Origin: Furfurilactobacillus curtus | GTDB lineage: Bacteria; Bacillota; Bacilli; Lactobacillales; Lactobacillaceae | Assembly: GCF_045862785.1 (NCBI RefSeq) | Contig: NZ_BQXO01000001.1 | Coordinates: forward strand, 434,001 to 498,000 | Length of the DNA stretch: 64,000 bases | Direction: 5' to 3' | Part shown: positions 25,376 to 36,223 of the stretch, one piece after another | How positions within the stretch are numbered: the first letter of the stretch is position 1 | Layout: every line of letters begins with the position of its first letter | Notes under the pieces: generated by a model | Database searches by the model: none | What the model saw: only the letters and a program-made list of their open reading frames with translations | What the model was told of the DNA's origin: nothing | Position numbers and translations under genes: made by a program

Positions 25376-26704
25376 TTAGTCTTTATCACTCTTTGATTCT
25401 GACTTTTTGCTTTCTTGCTTAGCATTGTCAGCAATTAAGTCAACGGCTTTTTTAATGGCAATGTCGTGTTTCAACATATCGGATGTCAATGCAGAACGTA
25501 CAGCATCTTCTTCCATACCATATTGACCAGCCAGTTCCTTAACCTCGGCATCAACATCGGCATCAGTTGCTGCAAGCTTTTCAGCGTCAACGATGGCTTC
25601 CAAGACTAAGTTCGTCTTAACCCGTCGTTCAGCATCTGGTGCGAATTGCTTATGCAAATCTTCCTCGGTGGTTCCAGTGATCTTGTAGTAAGTTTCCGGG
25701 TTAATACCTTGTTGTGCCATTTGGGCAAGATACTGGTCCATCTGACGATGAATATCTTCATCCATCATGGCATCAGGAATTTTACCACCGATAACCTCGG
25801 CGTTATCAACAGCGGCATTGATTGCTGCATCTTCAACAGCATCGTGAGCAGACTGCTTCTTTTCTTCCTTCAAGCGATCCTTGGTTTTAGCTTTTAATTC
25901 GTCTAAACTATCCACATCTTCGTCAACATCCTTGGCAAATTCATCGTCTAATTCAGGCAGTTCCTTCGTCTTAACTTCATGAATCTTGACGTCAAAAATA
26001 GCATCTTTACCAGCTAAATTCTCAGCTTGGTAATCTTTAGGGAACGTGACTTTGACCTGAATATCTTCATCAGCTTTATGTCCAACTAATTGATCTTCAA
26101 AACCAGGAATAAAGGAGTTAGAACCTAATTCAAGACTGTAATTTTCTGCTTTACCACCATCAAAATGGTCGCCATCAACAGAACCATCAAAATCGATTAC
26201 AACCGTGTCGCCATTTTCAGCTGGCTTGTCTTCTTTTAAGACTAACTCAGCCTGTTGTTCACGCATTTTGTCTAATTCTTCATTGACTTGTTTAGCAGTT
26301 ACAGTAGTGCTTTGCTTAGGAACCGTCACACCTTTGTATTCACCTAACTTAATTTCAGGAGCGACTGTGACATCAGCCTTTAAGACCCAGTCTTTACCCT
26401 TCTCCATACTTTTAACGTCAATTTGAGGTTGGTCCACCGGTGTAATGCCAGCTTCTTCGACAGCCTTAGAGTAAGCGTCCGGTAAAATGATGTTCAACGC
26501 GTCGTTGTACAATGATTCTTCACCATACATTTGGTTGAAGATAGCGCGAGGAACTTTGCCCTTACGAAAACCAGGAACGTTTAGTTGTTGACGAGTTTTA
26601 GCGAAGGCTTGATCCAATCCCTTTTGGATTTGGTCATTAGCGATTGAGAACGTCAATTCGCCTTGGTTGCCTTCTTTTTTAGCAAATTCTGCTTTAGCGA
26701 CCAT
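25376..26704 (-). CDS. tig: Trigger factor, ribosome-associated chaperone
   Basis: A 442-residue chaperone and peptidyl-prolyl isomerase that meets nascent chains at the ribosome exit. The N-terminal ribosome-binding domain carries the signature GFRKGKVPR near 44-52, the FKBP-like domain lies at about 160-245 (NGDTVVIDFDG onward), and the helical C-terminal domain follows with a Lys/Ser-rich tail. ATG at 26704 is nine bases after GGAGG. A good promoter lies upstream. Confidence 0.96.
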   Translation of the reverse strand: MVAKAEFAKKEGNQGELTFSIANDQIQKGLDQAFAKTRQQLNVPGFRKGKVPRAIFNQMYGEESLYNDALNIILPDAYSKAVEEAGITPVDQPQIDVKSMEKGKDWVLKADVTVAPEIKLGEYKGVTVPKQSTTVTAKQVNEELDKMREQQAELVLKEDKPAENGDTVVIDFDGSVDGDHFDGGKAENYSLELGSNSFIPGFEDQLVGHKADEDIQVKVTFPKDYQAENLAGKDAIFDVKIHEVKTKELPELDDEFAKDVDEDVDSLDELKAKTKDRLKEEKKQSAHDAVEDAAINAAVDNAEVIGGKIPDAMMDEDIHRQMDQYLAQMAQQGINPETYYKITGTTEEDLHKQFAPDAERRVKTNLVLEAIVDAEKLAATDADVDAEVKELAGQYGMEEDAVRSALTSDMLKHDIAIKKAVDLIADNAKQESKKSESKSDKD

Positions 26705-26766
26705 GTAAAAATTCCTCCAATTGAAGTCATACATTCAAGACTTCTGTTAAATTGCATACGCTTAAT

Positions 26767-26795
26767 AGTGTAACTTACAGGTGCTTGCTTGTAAA
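26767..26795 (-). promoter_or_regulatory. tig promoter
   Basis: On the minus strand TTTACA (26790-26795) and TACACT (26767-26772) are 17 bases apart. Confidence 0.7.
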
Positions 26796-26834
26796 CCAAT
26801 GCAGCGATAAATCGGCGTATCTTTCTTTTTGTGA

Positions 26835-26871
26835 TACAAAAAAAGCCCAGCAAACGCTGAGCTTTTTGTTT
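26835..26871 (-). terminator. tuf terminator
   Basis: A short G+C stem around AGC-AAAC-GCT lies between A-rich and T-rich arms, directly downstream of tuf. Confidence 0.8.
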
Positions 26872-26895
26872 GTTTCAGAATTAAACGAACTAAAA

Positions 26896-28083
<1,188 letters not shown>

Positions 28084-28146
28084 AATGAAAACCTCCAGTG
28101 TGTGATAGAAGAATGTCAGGTCCGCCCTGACGAATCTTTATAAAAT

Positions 28147-28174
28147 AGTATACTACATCCTCGGTTGAGAACAA
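28147..28174 (-). promoter_or_regulatory. tuf proximal promoter (P2)
   Basis: On the minus strand TTGTTC (28169-28174) and TATACT (28147-28152) are 16 bases apart. Confidence 0.55.
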
Positions 28175-28221
28175 AGTGAAAACACTGACTTTTCACCGTT
28201 TCAGCCCAAGAATCCTTAAAC

Positions 28222-28250
28222 ATTATATATACTGCCTCATTGTTTGTAAA
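28222..28250 (-). promoter_or_regulatory. tuf distal promoter (P1)
   Basis: On the minus strand TTTACA (28245-28250) and TATAAT (28222-28227) are 17 bases apart, a near-consensus pair. Confidence 0.75.
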
Positions 28251-28301
28251 TACAAAGTCTTGAAAATTTTCCAAGTGATTGTTCTAAACCAAAATAAGTA
28301 A

Positions 28302-29237
28302 TTAATTTTCGTCTTCATTAGCCGCCAACTGATTCACTAATGTATCTAATCGTTTTTGCCATCGTTGTACGGCCGAATTAGCCACCAGGTGGTCACCTCG
28401 ATAGGTGGCAATTAGCGCACGTACCCATGCGTCCTGATCACTGACTACCCGCCCAACAAACGGATACGTAAGCGTTAATTGCAAGCGAAGTTCTTGGCTC
28501 AGCAACGTTTCAGCAACAGGGTCTTGCTCAGATAATTGTTGACGCAACGTGGCTTGTGTCTGTTGATAGACCGGTTCCTCTTGTAGGGGCGTCAATTGGA
28601 CAGGAATTACCTCATACTGCTGTTCGTCTATCCACCGAAACTTCACCGGTGTAGGCTCTTTAACCCGCTGCAACACTTCTAAAATACTTGCGACAAAGAG
28701 TGGATGCAGATACGGATCAAGTAAGAGAAATTTTGCTCCGGTTTCAAATTCTTGCAGCGGTAGTTTTAAGGCTGCTTGAAATCGTGCTTGTTGCTGCACT
28801 GGGGAAAGATCGCTCATATGATAAAACTGTTTACTGATCGTTTTGATTGTGGCAGCCGTAGTTTGTCGAGCTTCTGCCTCTGCTCCCGCAATCATATCGG
28901 TGCCGGTTCGCTTAAGCGTCGTATCATTAATGCCAGCCACAATTTCATGAGCCAAGACAAATTCATGAACACGCAGAAGCAACGTTAAGAGAAAACGAAT
29001 GTCCGTCGCATTGGTCAAATAACTGTTTAAAAAATCATCCGCATACGTACGGGCACGAGAATATTCCTTGTGCATGTATAACGCTTCGACCAGTAAATGA
29101 TTAAGATTGCTTGTTTGAACTTCCAGGTATAAATCTTCCAGCAAAGAAGCCGCCTGCGCGTAATCTTCACCATGAAAGGCACTTTTAGCCTTGGTGAGAA
29201 CTTCGCGTTGGCGACTAGTCAATGCGTCTTCCGACAT
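28302..29237 (-). CDS. TPR-like protein of unknown function
   Basis: A 311-residue soluble protein whose N-terminal half has helix-turn-helix periodicity like tetratricopeptide repeats (AFHGEDYAQAASLLEDLYL, then EALYMHKEYSRARTYADDFL). The C-terminal half is unassigned. ATG at 29237 is ten bases after AGGAG and 13 bases after rnjB, so the two are probably co-transcribed. A scaffold role near RNA metabolism is only an inference from position. Confidence 0.75.
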   Translation of the reverse strand: MSEDALTSRQREVLTKAKSAFHGEDYAQAASLLEDLYLEVQTSNLNHLLVEALYMHKEYSRARTYADDFLNSYLTNATDIRFLLTLLLRVHEFVLAHEIVAGINDTTLKRTGTDMIAGAEAEARQTTAATIKTISKQFYHMSDLSPVQQQARFQAALKLPLQEFETGAKFLLLDPYLHPLFVASILEVLQRVKEPTPVKFRWIDEQQYEVIPVQLTPLQEEPVYQQTQATLRQQLSEQDPVAETLLSQELRLQLTLTYPFVGRVVSDQDAWVRALIATYRGDHLVANSAVQRWQKRLDTLVNQLAANEDEN

Positions 29238-29250
29238 AATTATTAAACTC

Positions 29251-30969
29251 CTATTCAGTCGCTTGCTTATCTGAACGCTTGCCTCGTGGCCGGTGCGCAT
29301 GTTGATTAACTTCCATGATCACTGGCAAGATAACTGGGTGTCGTTTTGTTTGGTCAAACAAATAACGGCCCAATTGCTCACGAACATCTTGTTTCAAATG
29401 TCCCCAATCAAATTCTTTATTATCCAGATTATTCTGTACTGCCTTTGTCACGAGCTCACTAGCTTCATGCATTAGATCTCGACTCGCCTTTACATAGACA
29501 AAACCACGTGATGTGATTTTAGGCTGCGCAATAATCTTCTTTTTTTTGCGATCAATGGTAACCACTGCAATAAAAATACCATCTTCTGACAAAATTTTCC
29601 GATCTCGCAACACGATGTTTCCGATATCCCCCACGCCAATACCATCAATCATCGTGTTACCAACTTCGATGCTTTCAGCAAGGTGCATTGGCACATCCCC
29701 ATCGTAAATTAATGAGTCACCCCGCTGGGTAATAAAGATGTGATCTGCTGGAATCCCTGTTTCTTTCGCTAACTGAGCATGTCGATTCAAGACCCGGTAT
29801 TCCCCTTGAATTGGAATAAAGTAGTCTGGATGCATGAAGTTCAGCATTAATTGCAAATCACTAGGAGCCCCATGACCTGACGATCGCAAACTATCTGCGA
29901 TAGCCTCAACATGGGCGCCTGTTCGAAAAATCAAGTCTCGCGTTTTAGCCACATTGGTTTCCATAGCATGTGACGGTGTCGTAGTGATGAGGACCAAGTC
30001 GCCCTCGCTAATTCTTATATAGCGGTCTTCTCCGGTCGCCATCCGTTGCAATGCTTTGATAGGTTCACCCATTCGCCCAGTGGCTAAGATCACCGTCTCT
30101 TCTGGAGACAGCTGCTTCATTTCCTTAGGTGTCACGAGTAAATCTTCAACTGGTAGCTCAAGTTTGTTCAAGCGCATCGCTGTTCGCACAATTTTTTCAA
30201 GATCATGTCCCATTAAAACGACTCGGCGAGCTGTAGCAGCAGCGGCATTGAAAATTTGTTGAATTCGCAGAATATTGGATGCGACGCTGGCAACAATAAT
30301 ACGGCCTTCATGCCCTGCAAACTGATCTTGAACAAAGTCGCCAATTTGCTTCTCGGTTGCTGGTGAACCATACTGCTCAGCTCCAGCAGAATCGCTCACT
30401 AACGCGACTACGCCCGCCTTACCGATTTCACCTAAGCGTGCTAAATCAGTCTGATAAAAAGGCGCAGCCGTTTGATCGAACTTGAAATCCCCTGTGTAAA
30501 CGACTTGTCCAAGTGGCGTTTTCACAGCAATACCCAAAGACTCAGGAATTGTATGTGTCGTCTTGAAGAAAGAAACCGTTTCAACGCCAAAATCGATTTC
30601 AGTATCAGCATCCACAACATGAAAATCGTTGAATTTTTTTGCCTTAGGATCTCCTTCAACATTAATCTTAGCCAATTCAATCGTCAGCTTCGAACCAAAT
30701 ACTGGCACATCAAATTCACTGACAAAATATGGCAACGCCCCAATTGCGTCTGCATGACCATGCGTTAAGAACACCCCAACAATTTGATCAGCGTGTTCTC
30801 GCAAATAGTTCCAGTCAGGAATCACAACATCAATCCCCAACAATTCATTTTCCGGGTACTTTAGCCCACAATCTAAAATAAAAATGTCCTCATTAACCTC
30901 AAGGGCATACATGTTTTTTCCGTTTTCGCGAACCCCGCCAAACGGAATTATCCGAATCTGATCACTCAA
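29251..30969 (-). CDS. rnjB: Ribonuclease J2-type protein
   Basis: A 572-residue RNase J family protein with metallo-beta-lactamase, beta-CASP and C-terminal domains. The metal motif reads HGHADA instead of HGHEDH, so one metal-binding His is Ala, a mark of RNase J2; the beta-CASP SDSAGAE and SSGHGAPSD segments also deviate from J1. J2 proteins pair with J1, encoded here at 53242-54981. TTG at 30969 is eight bases after GAGG; a GTG three codons upstream overlaps that site. Confidence 0.92.
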   Translation of the reverse strand: MSDQIRIIPFGGVRENGKNMYALEVNEDIFILDCGLKYPENELLGIDVVIPDWNYLREHADQIVGVFLTHGHADAIGALPYFVSEFDVPVFGSKLTIELAKINVEGDPKAKKFNDFHVVDADTEIDFGVETVSFFKTTHTIPESLGIAVKTPLGQVVYTGDFKFDQTAAPFYQTDLARLGEIGKAGVVALVSDSAGAEQYGSPATEKQIGDFVQDQFAGHEGRIIVASVASNILRIQQIFNAAAATARRVVLMGHDLEKIVRTAMRLNKLELPVEDLLVTPKEMKQLSPEETVILATGRMGEPIKALQRMATGEDRYIRISEGDLVLITTTPSHAMETNVAKTRDLIFRTGAHVEAIADSLRSSGHGAPSDLQLMLNFMHPDYFIPIQGEYRVLNRHAQLAKETGIPADHIFITQRGDSLIYDGDVPMHLAESIEVGNTMIDGIGVGDIGNIVLRDRKILSEDGIFIAVVTIDRKKKKIIAQPKITSRGFVYVKASRDLMHEASELVTKAVQNNLDNKEFDWGHLKQDVREQLGRYLFDQTKRHPVILPVIMEVNQHAHRPRGKRSDKQATE

Positions 30970-31481
30970 ATTAGTCACCTCAAAATAATTAAATTAATAA
31001 ATAGACGAACAGGTCAGTCAATTTTTCTTATCGGTCCGTCAATAGTGGGCATAATAGCTCAGTACGCGGGCAGCTTAACGTCGCAAACTGGTTAACGTTA
31101 TTAAAGGAGCAGCAACTCCACAAAAATGATCGTACTTCTTTGTTCGGGAAATTTTCTACAGTCAGCTTAGCATAAACACGTTCAAAAACCAATGCGGGTC
31201 ACTCAAAACGATGGCGTCAGCCTTTGCCTTTAGACACTTAGTATCTTACTGGATCGCTTGCCGCCGACTGGTATGAACTTCACGGTCATTTTGCTGCTTA
31301 AGTCATGTGTCTATTTGAATTTCAGTTTCAAAACTCAGTGACATGCAGGCAGCTGTCCAAATCAAGCTCATTCGATTCGCCAATACTCTTTCTCATTAAG
31401 CAATAAATGGCAACAAGTGCAAAAAAAGCACCACCCAGAAATTCTGGATGGCACTTCTCACACACTTCGGTAACGAACTGA
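30970..31481. other. Gene-free stretch between rpsO and rnjB
   Basis: It holds the rpsO terminator at its left end and the rnjB ribosome binding site at its right. Small hairpins (GGAG-TTGCTG-CTCC, minus strand) and a TTAACG inverted pair lie near 31075-31120, perhaps in a long rnjB leader. No gene or convincing promoter is seen. Confidence 0.5.
31421..31457 (-). terminator. rpsO terminator
   Basis: On the minus strand a GC-rich stem (AGTGCCATCCAG with CTGGGTGGTGCT) is followed by seven T. Confidence 0.85.
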
Positions 31482-31751
31482 TTACCGACGTAGGCCCAAT
31501 TTTTGGATTAACGTCCGATAACGTTCAACATCCGTGTTACGCAGGTAGCGCAGTAAGTTACGACGGTGACCAATTTTTTTCAACAAACCACGTTGTGAAT
31601 GGTAGTCGTGGATGTGCACTTGTAAGTGCGCATTCAATTGGTTGATGTCCGCCGTTAAAACTGCGATTTGAACCTCAGCAGAACCCGTGTCGCCATCGTG
31701 ACGTGCGTATTCTGAAATAATTTGGTTCTTTTCTGCTTGTGTAATTGCCAT
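31482..31751 (-). CDS. rpsO: 30S ribosomal protein S15
   Basis: An 89-residue S15 that binds the central domain of 16S rRNA. The conserved HDGDTGSAEVQ, LQVHIHDYHSQRGLL and RRNLLRYLR segments are complete. ATG follows AAAGGTGG by nine bases. It has its own promoter and a leader of about 90 bases with a hairpin (TCGCCA/TGGCGA) that could take part in S15 autoregulation. Confidence 0.97.
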   Translation of the reverse strand: MAITQAEKNQIISEYARHDGDTGSAEVQIAVLTADINQLNAHLQVHIHDYHSQRGLLKKIGHRRNLLRYLRNTDVERYRTLIQKLGLRR

Positions 31752-31846
31752 GGATAAAATCCACCTTTCCTATTTGTCACCGCAGACCGAGTACTCGCCA
31801 AGTGGTGGCGAAATACCAAGTGAGGGTCGTGCTAAGCACTTCAACT

Positions 31847-31875
31847 ATTTTACTGGTCCGACCGCTAAAACGCAA
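31847..31875 (-). promoter_or_regulatory. rpsO promoter
   Basis: On the minus strand TTGCGT (31870-31875) and TAAAAT (31847-31852) are 17 bases apart. Confidence 0.65.
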
Positions 31876-31903
31876 GCTTTCTGCTGCAAGTCATCAACAA
31901 AAG

Positions 31904-31930
31904 AAAAAACCATCTCCAAATTGGCGATGG
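31904..31930 (-). terminator. rpsT terminator
   Basis: On the minus strand CCATCGCCAA and TTGGAGATGG pair with one mismatch and are followed by six T. Confidence 0.8.
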
Positions 31931-31939
31931 CCTTAAAAT

Positions 31940-32194
31940 TTACTTAGCTAAACGAGCGGATAAACGTGACTTGTCACGAGAAGCCTTATTCTTTTTGATC
32001 AAACCCTTTGAGAAGGCGCGGTCAATTGCTGCGCTAGCAGCACGGTACAAGTCTTCTACGTTGTCGGCGCCTGCAGTAACGGCTTTTTCGAAGCGCCGAA
32101 TTGCAGTCCGTTCTTCGCTCAATTGAGCAGCGCGACGTGCGTTTGCGATTTCGTTCGTCTTGACACGTGCAATGGCTGATTTAGTAACTGGCAT
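31940..32194 (-). CDS. rpsT: 30S ribosomal protein S20
   Basis: An 84-residue basic helical S20. MPVTKSAIARVKTNE, RRAAQLSEERTAIRRFEKAV and the terminal NKASRDKSRLSARL are typical. ATG at 32194 is eight bases after GGAGG. The leader has a palindrome (32212-32229), and a strong promoter lies upstream. Confidence 0.96.
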   Translation of the reverse strand: MPVTKSAIARVKTNEIANARRAAQLSEERTAIRRFEKAVTAGADNVEDLYRAASAAIDRAFSKGLIKKNKASRDKSRLSARLAK

Positions 32195-32211
32195 TAAGTT
32201 CACCTCCATAG

Positions 32212-32276
32212 CGTTTGATTCAAATCAAACAAATTTCAACAGACACCATTATACAAGACCGATACTACCAATGCAA
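32212..32276 (-). promoter_or_regulatory. rpsT promoter and leader palindrome
   Basis: On the minus strand TTGCAT (32271-32276) and TATAAT (32248-32253) are 17 bases apart. The short leader carries GTTTGATT-TG-AATCAAAC (32212-32229), just before the ribosome binding site. Confidence 0.75.
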
Positions 32277-32295
32277 TAAGGAAATAAATCAGCAC

Positions 32296-33321
32296 TTAGG
32301 CAGCCTGGTTCGTAAATGCTAACATGAAGAGGTTAAATAAGAGCTCTGGATCTTGACTTGTCTGTTTCAATTGTGTCTCCACATTGATCAATCCTAGAAA
32401 AGCCCGGCTCAAATCCCGTTGAGAAAAACGACGATTGCTTTGTAAAGCTAATTTAACTCGATATGGATGGACCTTTAAAGTCGATGAAATCGCCCCTTGG
32501 CTTAAACCACGACCGCTGAGAACTTTTGCTTGAAGTAATAAACGAAATTGACTGACTAAGACAGCATTTATTCGTAATGGTTCTTCACCGTTCAACAGCA
32601 GTTCGTGATATTGACTCACCGCCTGACCGACTTGACGATTCAGCACTGCTGTCACTAACTCAAAAACGTTATCTGCTAATGATTGTGGCACCAGCCCTAG
32701 CACCGCATCAGTGGTAATTTCATGGTCAGCAACCCCGTATAATTCTAATTTTGTCAGGTTAGCCATCATCAAAGATAAATCTGCATTCGTTCGTTGCACC
32801 AGTAGATCCAATGCTTGGTCAGCAAACGTAAACCCTTCACGATTGGCCGCCTCAGTCACTAATTGACGCCCTTGTGCTTCAGACAATGGTGCAACAGAAA
32901 CATTAACCGCTTGCTTCTTTAGTTGTTTAACAAGCTTTTTGCGGCCATCCAGTTTTTCGTAAGGGGCCAATACGACAAAAATAGTGGTTGGTTCAGGATG
33001 ATGAATATAATTGAGTAACGCATCCAAATCGTGATCGACTTTAGCCTTATGTGTATCACCCGTCAAAAACAATGGTTTATTAATCATTACCAGTCGATGC
33101 TCGCCAAAAAAAGGTAATGACATCGCATCGTCTAAGGCGACAGCAACTGGTGTTTGGTCCATATCGTAACGACCGACATTCATTTGAACCTGCTCGTCAG
33201 GAATCAACCTTAAAAATGCGTTTTGAATTTGATTTAATAAATAGGCCTCGGTACCGGTGATCAAATAAAGCGGTGCAATTTGACCAGCACTAAGTTGTTG
33301 GAGCAGCTCCTTCACATTCAT
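32296..33321 (-). CDS. holA: DNA polymerase III subunit delta
   Basis: A 341-residue clamp-loader subunit that opens the sliding clamp. The N-terminal fold begins with PLYLITGTEAYL, and the three-domain delta architecture ends in a helical collar domain (KLALQSNRRFSQRDL and ETQLKQ). The ATG is six bases after GAGGAG. It follows comEC by 36 bases, the common Bacillota order comEA-comEB-comEC-holA. Confidence 0.93.
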   Translation of the reverse strand: MNVKELLQQLSAGQIAPLYLITGTEAYLLNQIQNAFLRLIPDEQVQMNVGRYDMDQTPVAVALDDAMSLPFFGEHRLVMINKPLFLTGDTHKAKVDHDLDALLNYIHHPEPTTIFVVLAPYEKLDGRKKLVKQLKKQAVNVSVAPLSEAQGRQLVTEAANREGFTFADQALDLLVQRTNADLSLMMANLTKLELYGVADHEITTDAVLGLVPQSLADNVFELVTAVLNRQVGQAVSQYHELLLNGEEPLRINAVLVSQFRLLLQAKVLSGRGLSQGAISSTLKVHPYRVKLALQSNRRFSQRDLSRAFLGLINVETQLKQTSQDPELLFNLFMLAFTNQAA

Positions 33322-33357
33322 ACCTATCTCCTCAATAAAAAAATTAAGTCAAAAATA

Positions 33358-35673
33358 TTATGTCGTTTGTTTAGGGGACCCTGCGCTCGGCTCACGCAAC
33401 GGCAACATCGTATGCCACTGACTTGCACCCCAAAATTGATAATCATAACTAATCTCACCGACGTCGGCCGTATTTACACTAGCAATTCTTTCATCACGCA
33501 AGGTAGCCAAAGTGCTCGCTTTGGGATGACCATAACGATTATTCAATCCTGCAGAAATAATCGCCAGTTTTGGCCGCAATCGATGAATAAATTTGGGATC
33601 ACTGGCAGTATCGCTACCGTGGTGTCCTAACTTTAACACATCTGTCTGAATGTCGGGAAATTGGTGCAAAATGCTCAACTCACCGTGACGATCCAGATCG
33701 CCCATGAATAAAAAACGTTGATGATTTCGCGTAGCCCCAAGCACAACAGAATCTTCATTGCCTCCAGGTCCAGGAACAAACGGATGATAAATTGTAAATG
33801 GAAATGCTGTGAGCTGTGATTGCGTCGTCAACTCAACCACTTGAGTCTGTTTTAAGTACGGCGCGACTTTACGCTGAAATCCCCTCGAAGTGGTCATTCC
33901 GGCTGGAATCGTTAATCGTCGGACTGGCATCAATTGAAGTAAACGTCCGACATCGCCAATATGATCAGCGTCTTGGTGACTACAATTCACCTCATCAATC
34001 CTTGAAACACCACGACTATGTAAATAATTGACGGTGATTTGTTCAACATTGGTCGTTGTTGTCTCGCGCCTGGCCCATGTTGGTTTCAAAAAACCGACCC
34101 GACCACCAGTATCGATTAATGAAATGTGTCGATTAAAAGGCGAACGCAACAAAATGCTATCTCCTTGACCAACGTCTAAAAAAGACACCTCTCCGTCAAA
34201 AGGACAATGCAACATTAGGAATGCGGCTGAGTACAAGACAACCAATCCGATAACTAAACGCTCACGACGTAATTTAGTTTGTGCATCCACTAATAATAAA
34301 CTAACAAGTAGACAAGCCCAGAGCCAGCCAGTCGGCAATCGGCCAAAAACGATCATCCCCGGCAACTCGCCTAGGTAATTAACCGCCTGGCTAAAAATAG
34401 TTAGCAACCAGTCACAGCCCTGTCCAAACCAAGGCACAAGCGGGCTTAAAATTGTTCCCAAAATCACCATCGGAAAAATCGTCCATCCAAAAATGGGAAC
34501 TAGAAGTAAGTTAACCGGCGTACTTAATAAATGAATTTGAAACAGTTGATGCAATAATAAAGGTAAACACGTCAAATTAAGCAAAATGGTCTGTCGAACT
34601 GGATGAGCATGTTGGACATACAGCAACGTAAAAGCCATCAAATAACTAAGCTGGCCACCAAGTGTTTGGAGCACAAACGGCTGAATGACTAAACCACCAA
34701 TTAACGAAAGTGACCAAGCATCTAAACGAGTTAAGTTTGCACTGGGAAACAAACGTTGAATGAATGGCAATAATAACGTCAGCTCGCCAATCAGAATTGC
34801 TCGAACTAATGTGCTAGAGCCACCGGCAATAATCCCATAGACTGGCAAACTGATGGCCAATAAAAGCTGACTTTTTTCACGCGTCAAACCACCCAGGGTG
34901 AGGATTAGTCGAACTAAGCCTAACAAGTACACGACATGCATGCCCGAGATACTAAATAAGTGCACTAATCCTAACTGCTTAATCCCCGGTTGATGTTCAT
35001 AAAAGTTGGTCGAAGTTTCGCCAATCAAGAGATCACTGGCATATTCGCGTAATGTTGGTGGCAGTTGTTTTAGCGCCAGTCGAAATCGCTGACGAATCTC
35101 GTGAGGCCAGCTGATCACTCTTTCCCACCAAGCTAGTTGAATTGTGGTGGCCTGCCAATACTGGCCGCGAAATTGATTATCAATGCCCCGCGCTGCCAAC
35201 AGCGGACGTTGATCAAATTGATTACGATTGCGCGGACCTTCCGAGACTAGATTCACCCCGTCAATTCGCCACAGCATCGGCAGTGGTAAGCGTTTTAAAG
35301 ATTGTGCCTGAGTTGAGGTTTCAATCTTACAGAAAGCACGAATGGTCTGCCCATCTGATGCTCGACCGACCAACGTTAATCCATCACCATCCAGGCGGAC
35401 TTGATCCGGCTGAACAATTAGTGAAATCGTCCGTGAGTGCTCAGTAGGCCAATGGCGCTGCTGACGTTGCTCATGAACCCAGCTAAACCACAGCCCGCTT
35501 AATGAAAGAATGATTAAACATTGACCTAAACGCCAACCAGCTTGTCCTAAAAAGCCACAACGAATAATTAATAGACAGAGACCTAATCCGCACCACCAAC
35601 TCTGTGCCAAAATCACACCACTCATTAAGGCAATCATTAGCGCTACGAAAACAAGCGGCAAGGTCTTGGTCAC
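33358..35673 (-). CDS. comEC: ComEC, DNA uptake channel protein
   Basis: A 771-residue polytopic protein predicted to carry single-stranded DNA across the membrane in natural competence. An N-terminal hydrophobic and OB-like region is followed by the competence domain with HLFSISGMHVV and many helices (about 235-480). A C-terminal metallo-beta-lactamase domain (about 500-750) has FLDVGQGDS, HQDADHIGD, FMGDLD and LGHHGS intact. The start is GTG overlapping the comEB stop (GTGA). The gene looks complete, so uptake capacity may be retained. Confidence 0.94.
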   Translation of the reverse strand: MTKTLPLVFVALMIALMSGVILAQSWWCGLGLCLLIIRCGFLGQAGWRLGQCLIILSLSGLWFSWVHEQRQQRHWPTEHSRTISLIVQPDQVRLDGDGLTLVGRASDGQTIRAFCKIETSTQAQSLKRLPLPMLWRIDGVNLVSEGPRNRNQFDQRPLLAARGIDNQFRGQYWQATTIQLAWWERVISWPHEIRQRFRLALKQLPPTLREYASDLLIGETSTNFYEHQPGIKQLGLVHLFSISGMHVVYLLGLVRLILTLGGLTREKSQLLLAISLPVYGIIAGGSSTLVRAILIGELTLLLPFIQRLFPSANLTRLDAWSLSLIGGLVIQPFVLQTLGGQLSYLMAFTLLYVQHAHPVRQTILLNLTCLPLLLHQLFQIHLLSTPVNLLLVPIFGWTIFPMVILGTILSPLVPWFGQGCDWLLTIFSQAVNYLGELPGMIVFGRLPTGWLWACLLVSLLLVDAQTKLRRERLVIGLVVLYSAAFLMLHCPFDGEVSFLDVGQGDSILLRSPFNRHISLIDTGGRVGFLKPTWARRETTTTNVEQITVNYLHSRGVSRIDEVNCSHQDADHIGDVGRLLQLMPVRRLTIPAGMTTSRGFQRKVAPYLKQTQVVELTTQSQLTAFPFTIYHPFVPGPGGNEDSVVLGATRNHQRFLFMGDLDRHGELSILHQFPDIQTDVLKLGHHGSDTASDPKFIHRLRPKLAIISAGLNNRYGHPKASTLATLRDERIASVNTADVGEISYDYQFWGASQWHTMLPLREPSAGSPKQTT

Positions 35674-36173
35674 TGCTGTTCATCGGGGGTGGCCGCCGAA
35701 CTTAAGAAGTCGGACAAATGAAACTCAGCCAGCTGATCCGCCGGAATTTCAATTTGGCTGACCGTGACATGTTTAAGTTCAACTAGATGCATCGCATAGG
35801 GATCGTTATGATAATTACGCAAAAAATGAATCGCGGTCACCCCGGCTTGTAATAGCATCTTGGTACACTGTAAACAAGGAAAATCAGTGACATAAATTTC
35901 GGCACCTGCCGTTGCAATTCCAAACTTTGCACACTGTAAAATGGCATTCATTTCCGCATGAATCGTCCGTAAACAGTGTCCATCCACTAGATAATCACCG
36001 ACATCGGTACAATGATCGTCACCAGATACTGATCCGTTGTACCCACCAGCAATCACACGCTTGTCACGAACCAATACAGCGCCAACGGACAATCGTTGAC
36101 AAGTACTGCGACTAGCTAATAATACCGCCTGCATCATGAAATATTGATCCCACGGAACTCGTTTGGTTGTCAT
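35670..36173 (-). CDS. comEB: ComEB, dCMP deaminase family
   Basis: A 167-residue zinc-dependent deaminase, known to convert dCMP to dUMP. The zinc ligands are in IHAEMNA and PCLQC. Its ATG is eight bases after GGAGG. It overlaps comEC and follows comEA in the competence operon, although a direct role in DNA uptake is not established for the family. Confidence 0.93.
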   Translation of the reverse strand: MTTKRVPWDQYFMMQAVLLASRSTCQRLSVGAVLVRDKRVIAGGYNGSVSGDDHCTDVGDYLVDGHCLRTIHAEMNAILQCAKFGIATAGAEIYVTDFPCLQCTKMLLQAGVTAIHFLRNYHNDPYAMHLVELKHVTVSQIEIPADQLAEFHLSDFLSSAATPDEQQ

Positions 36174-36223
36174 CTGATTTACCTCCACTAAGTTATGATA
36201 TTTAGCCTAATCTATCCCTTGAA

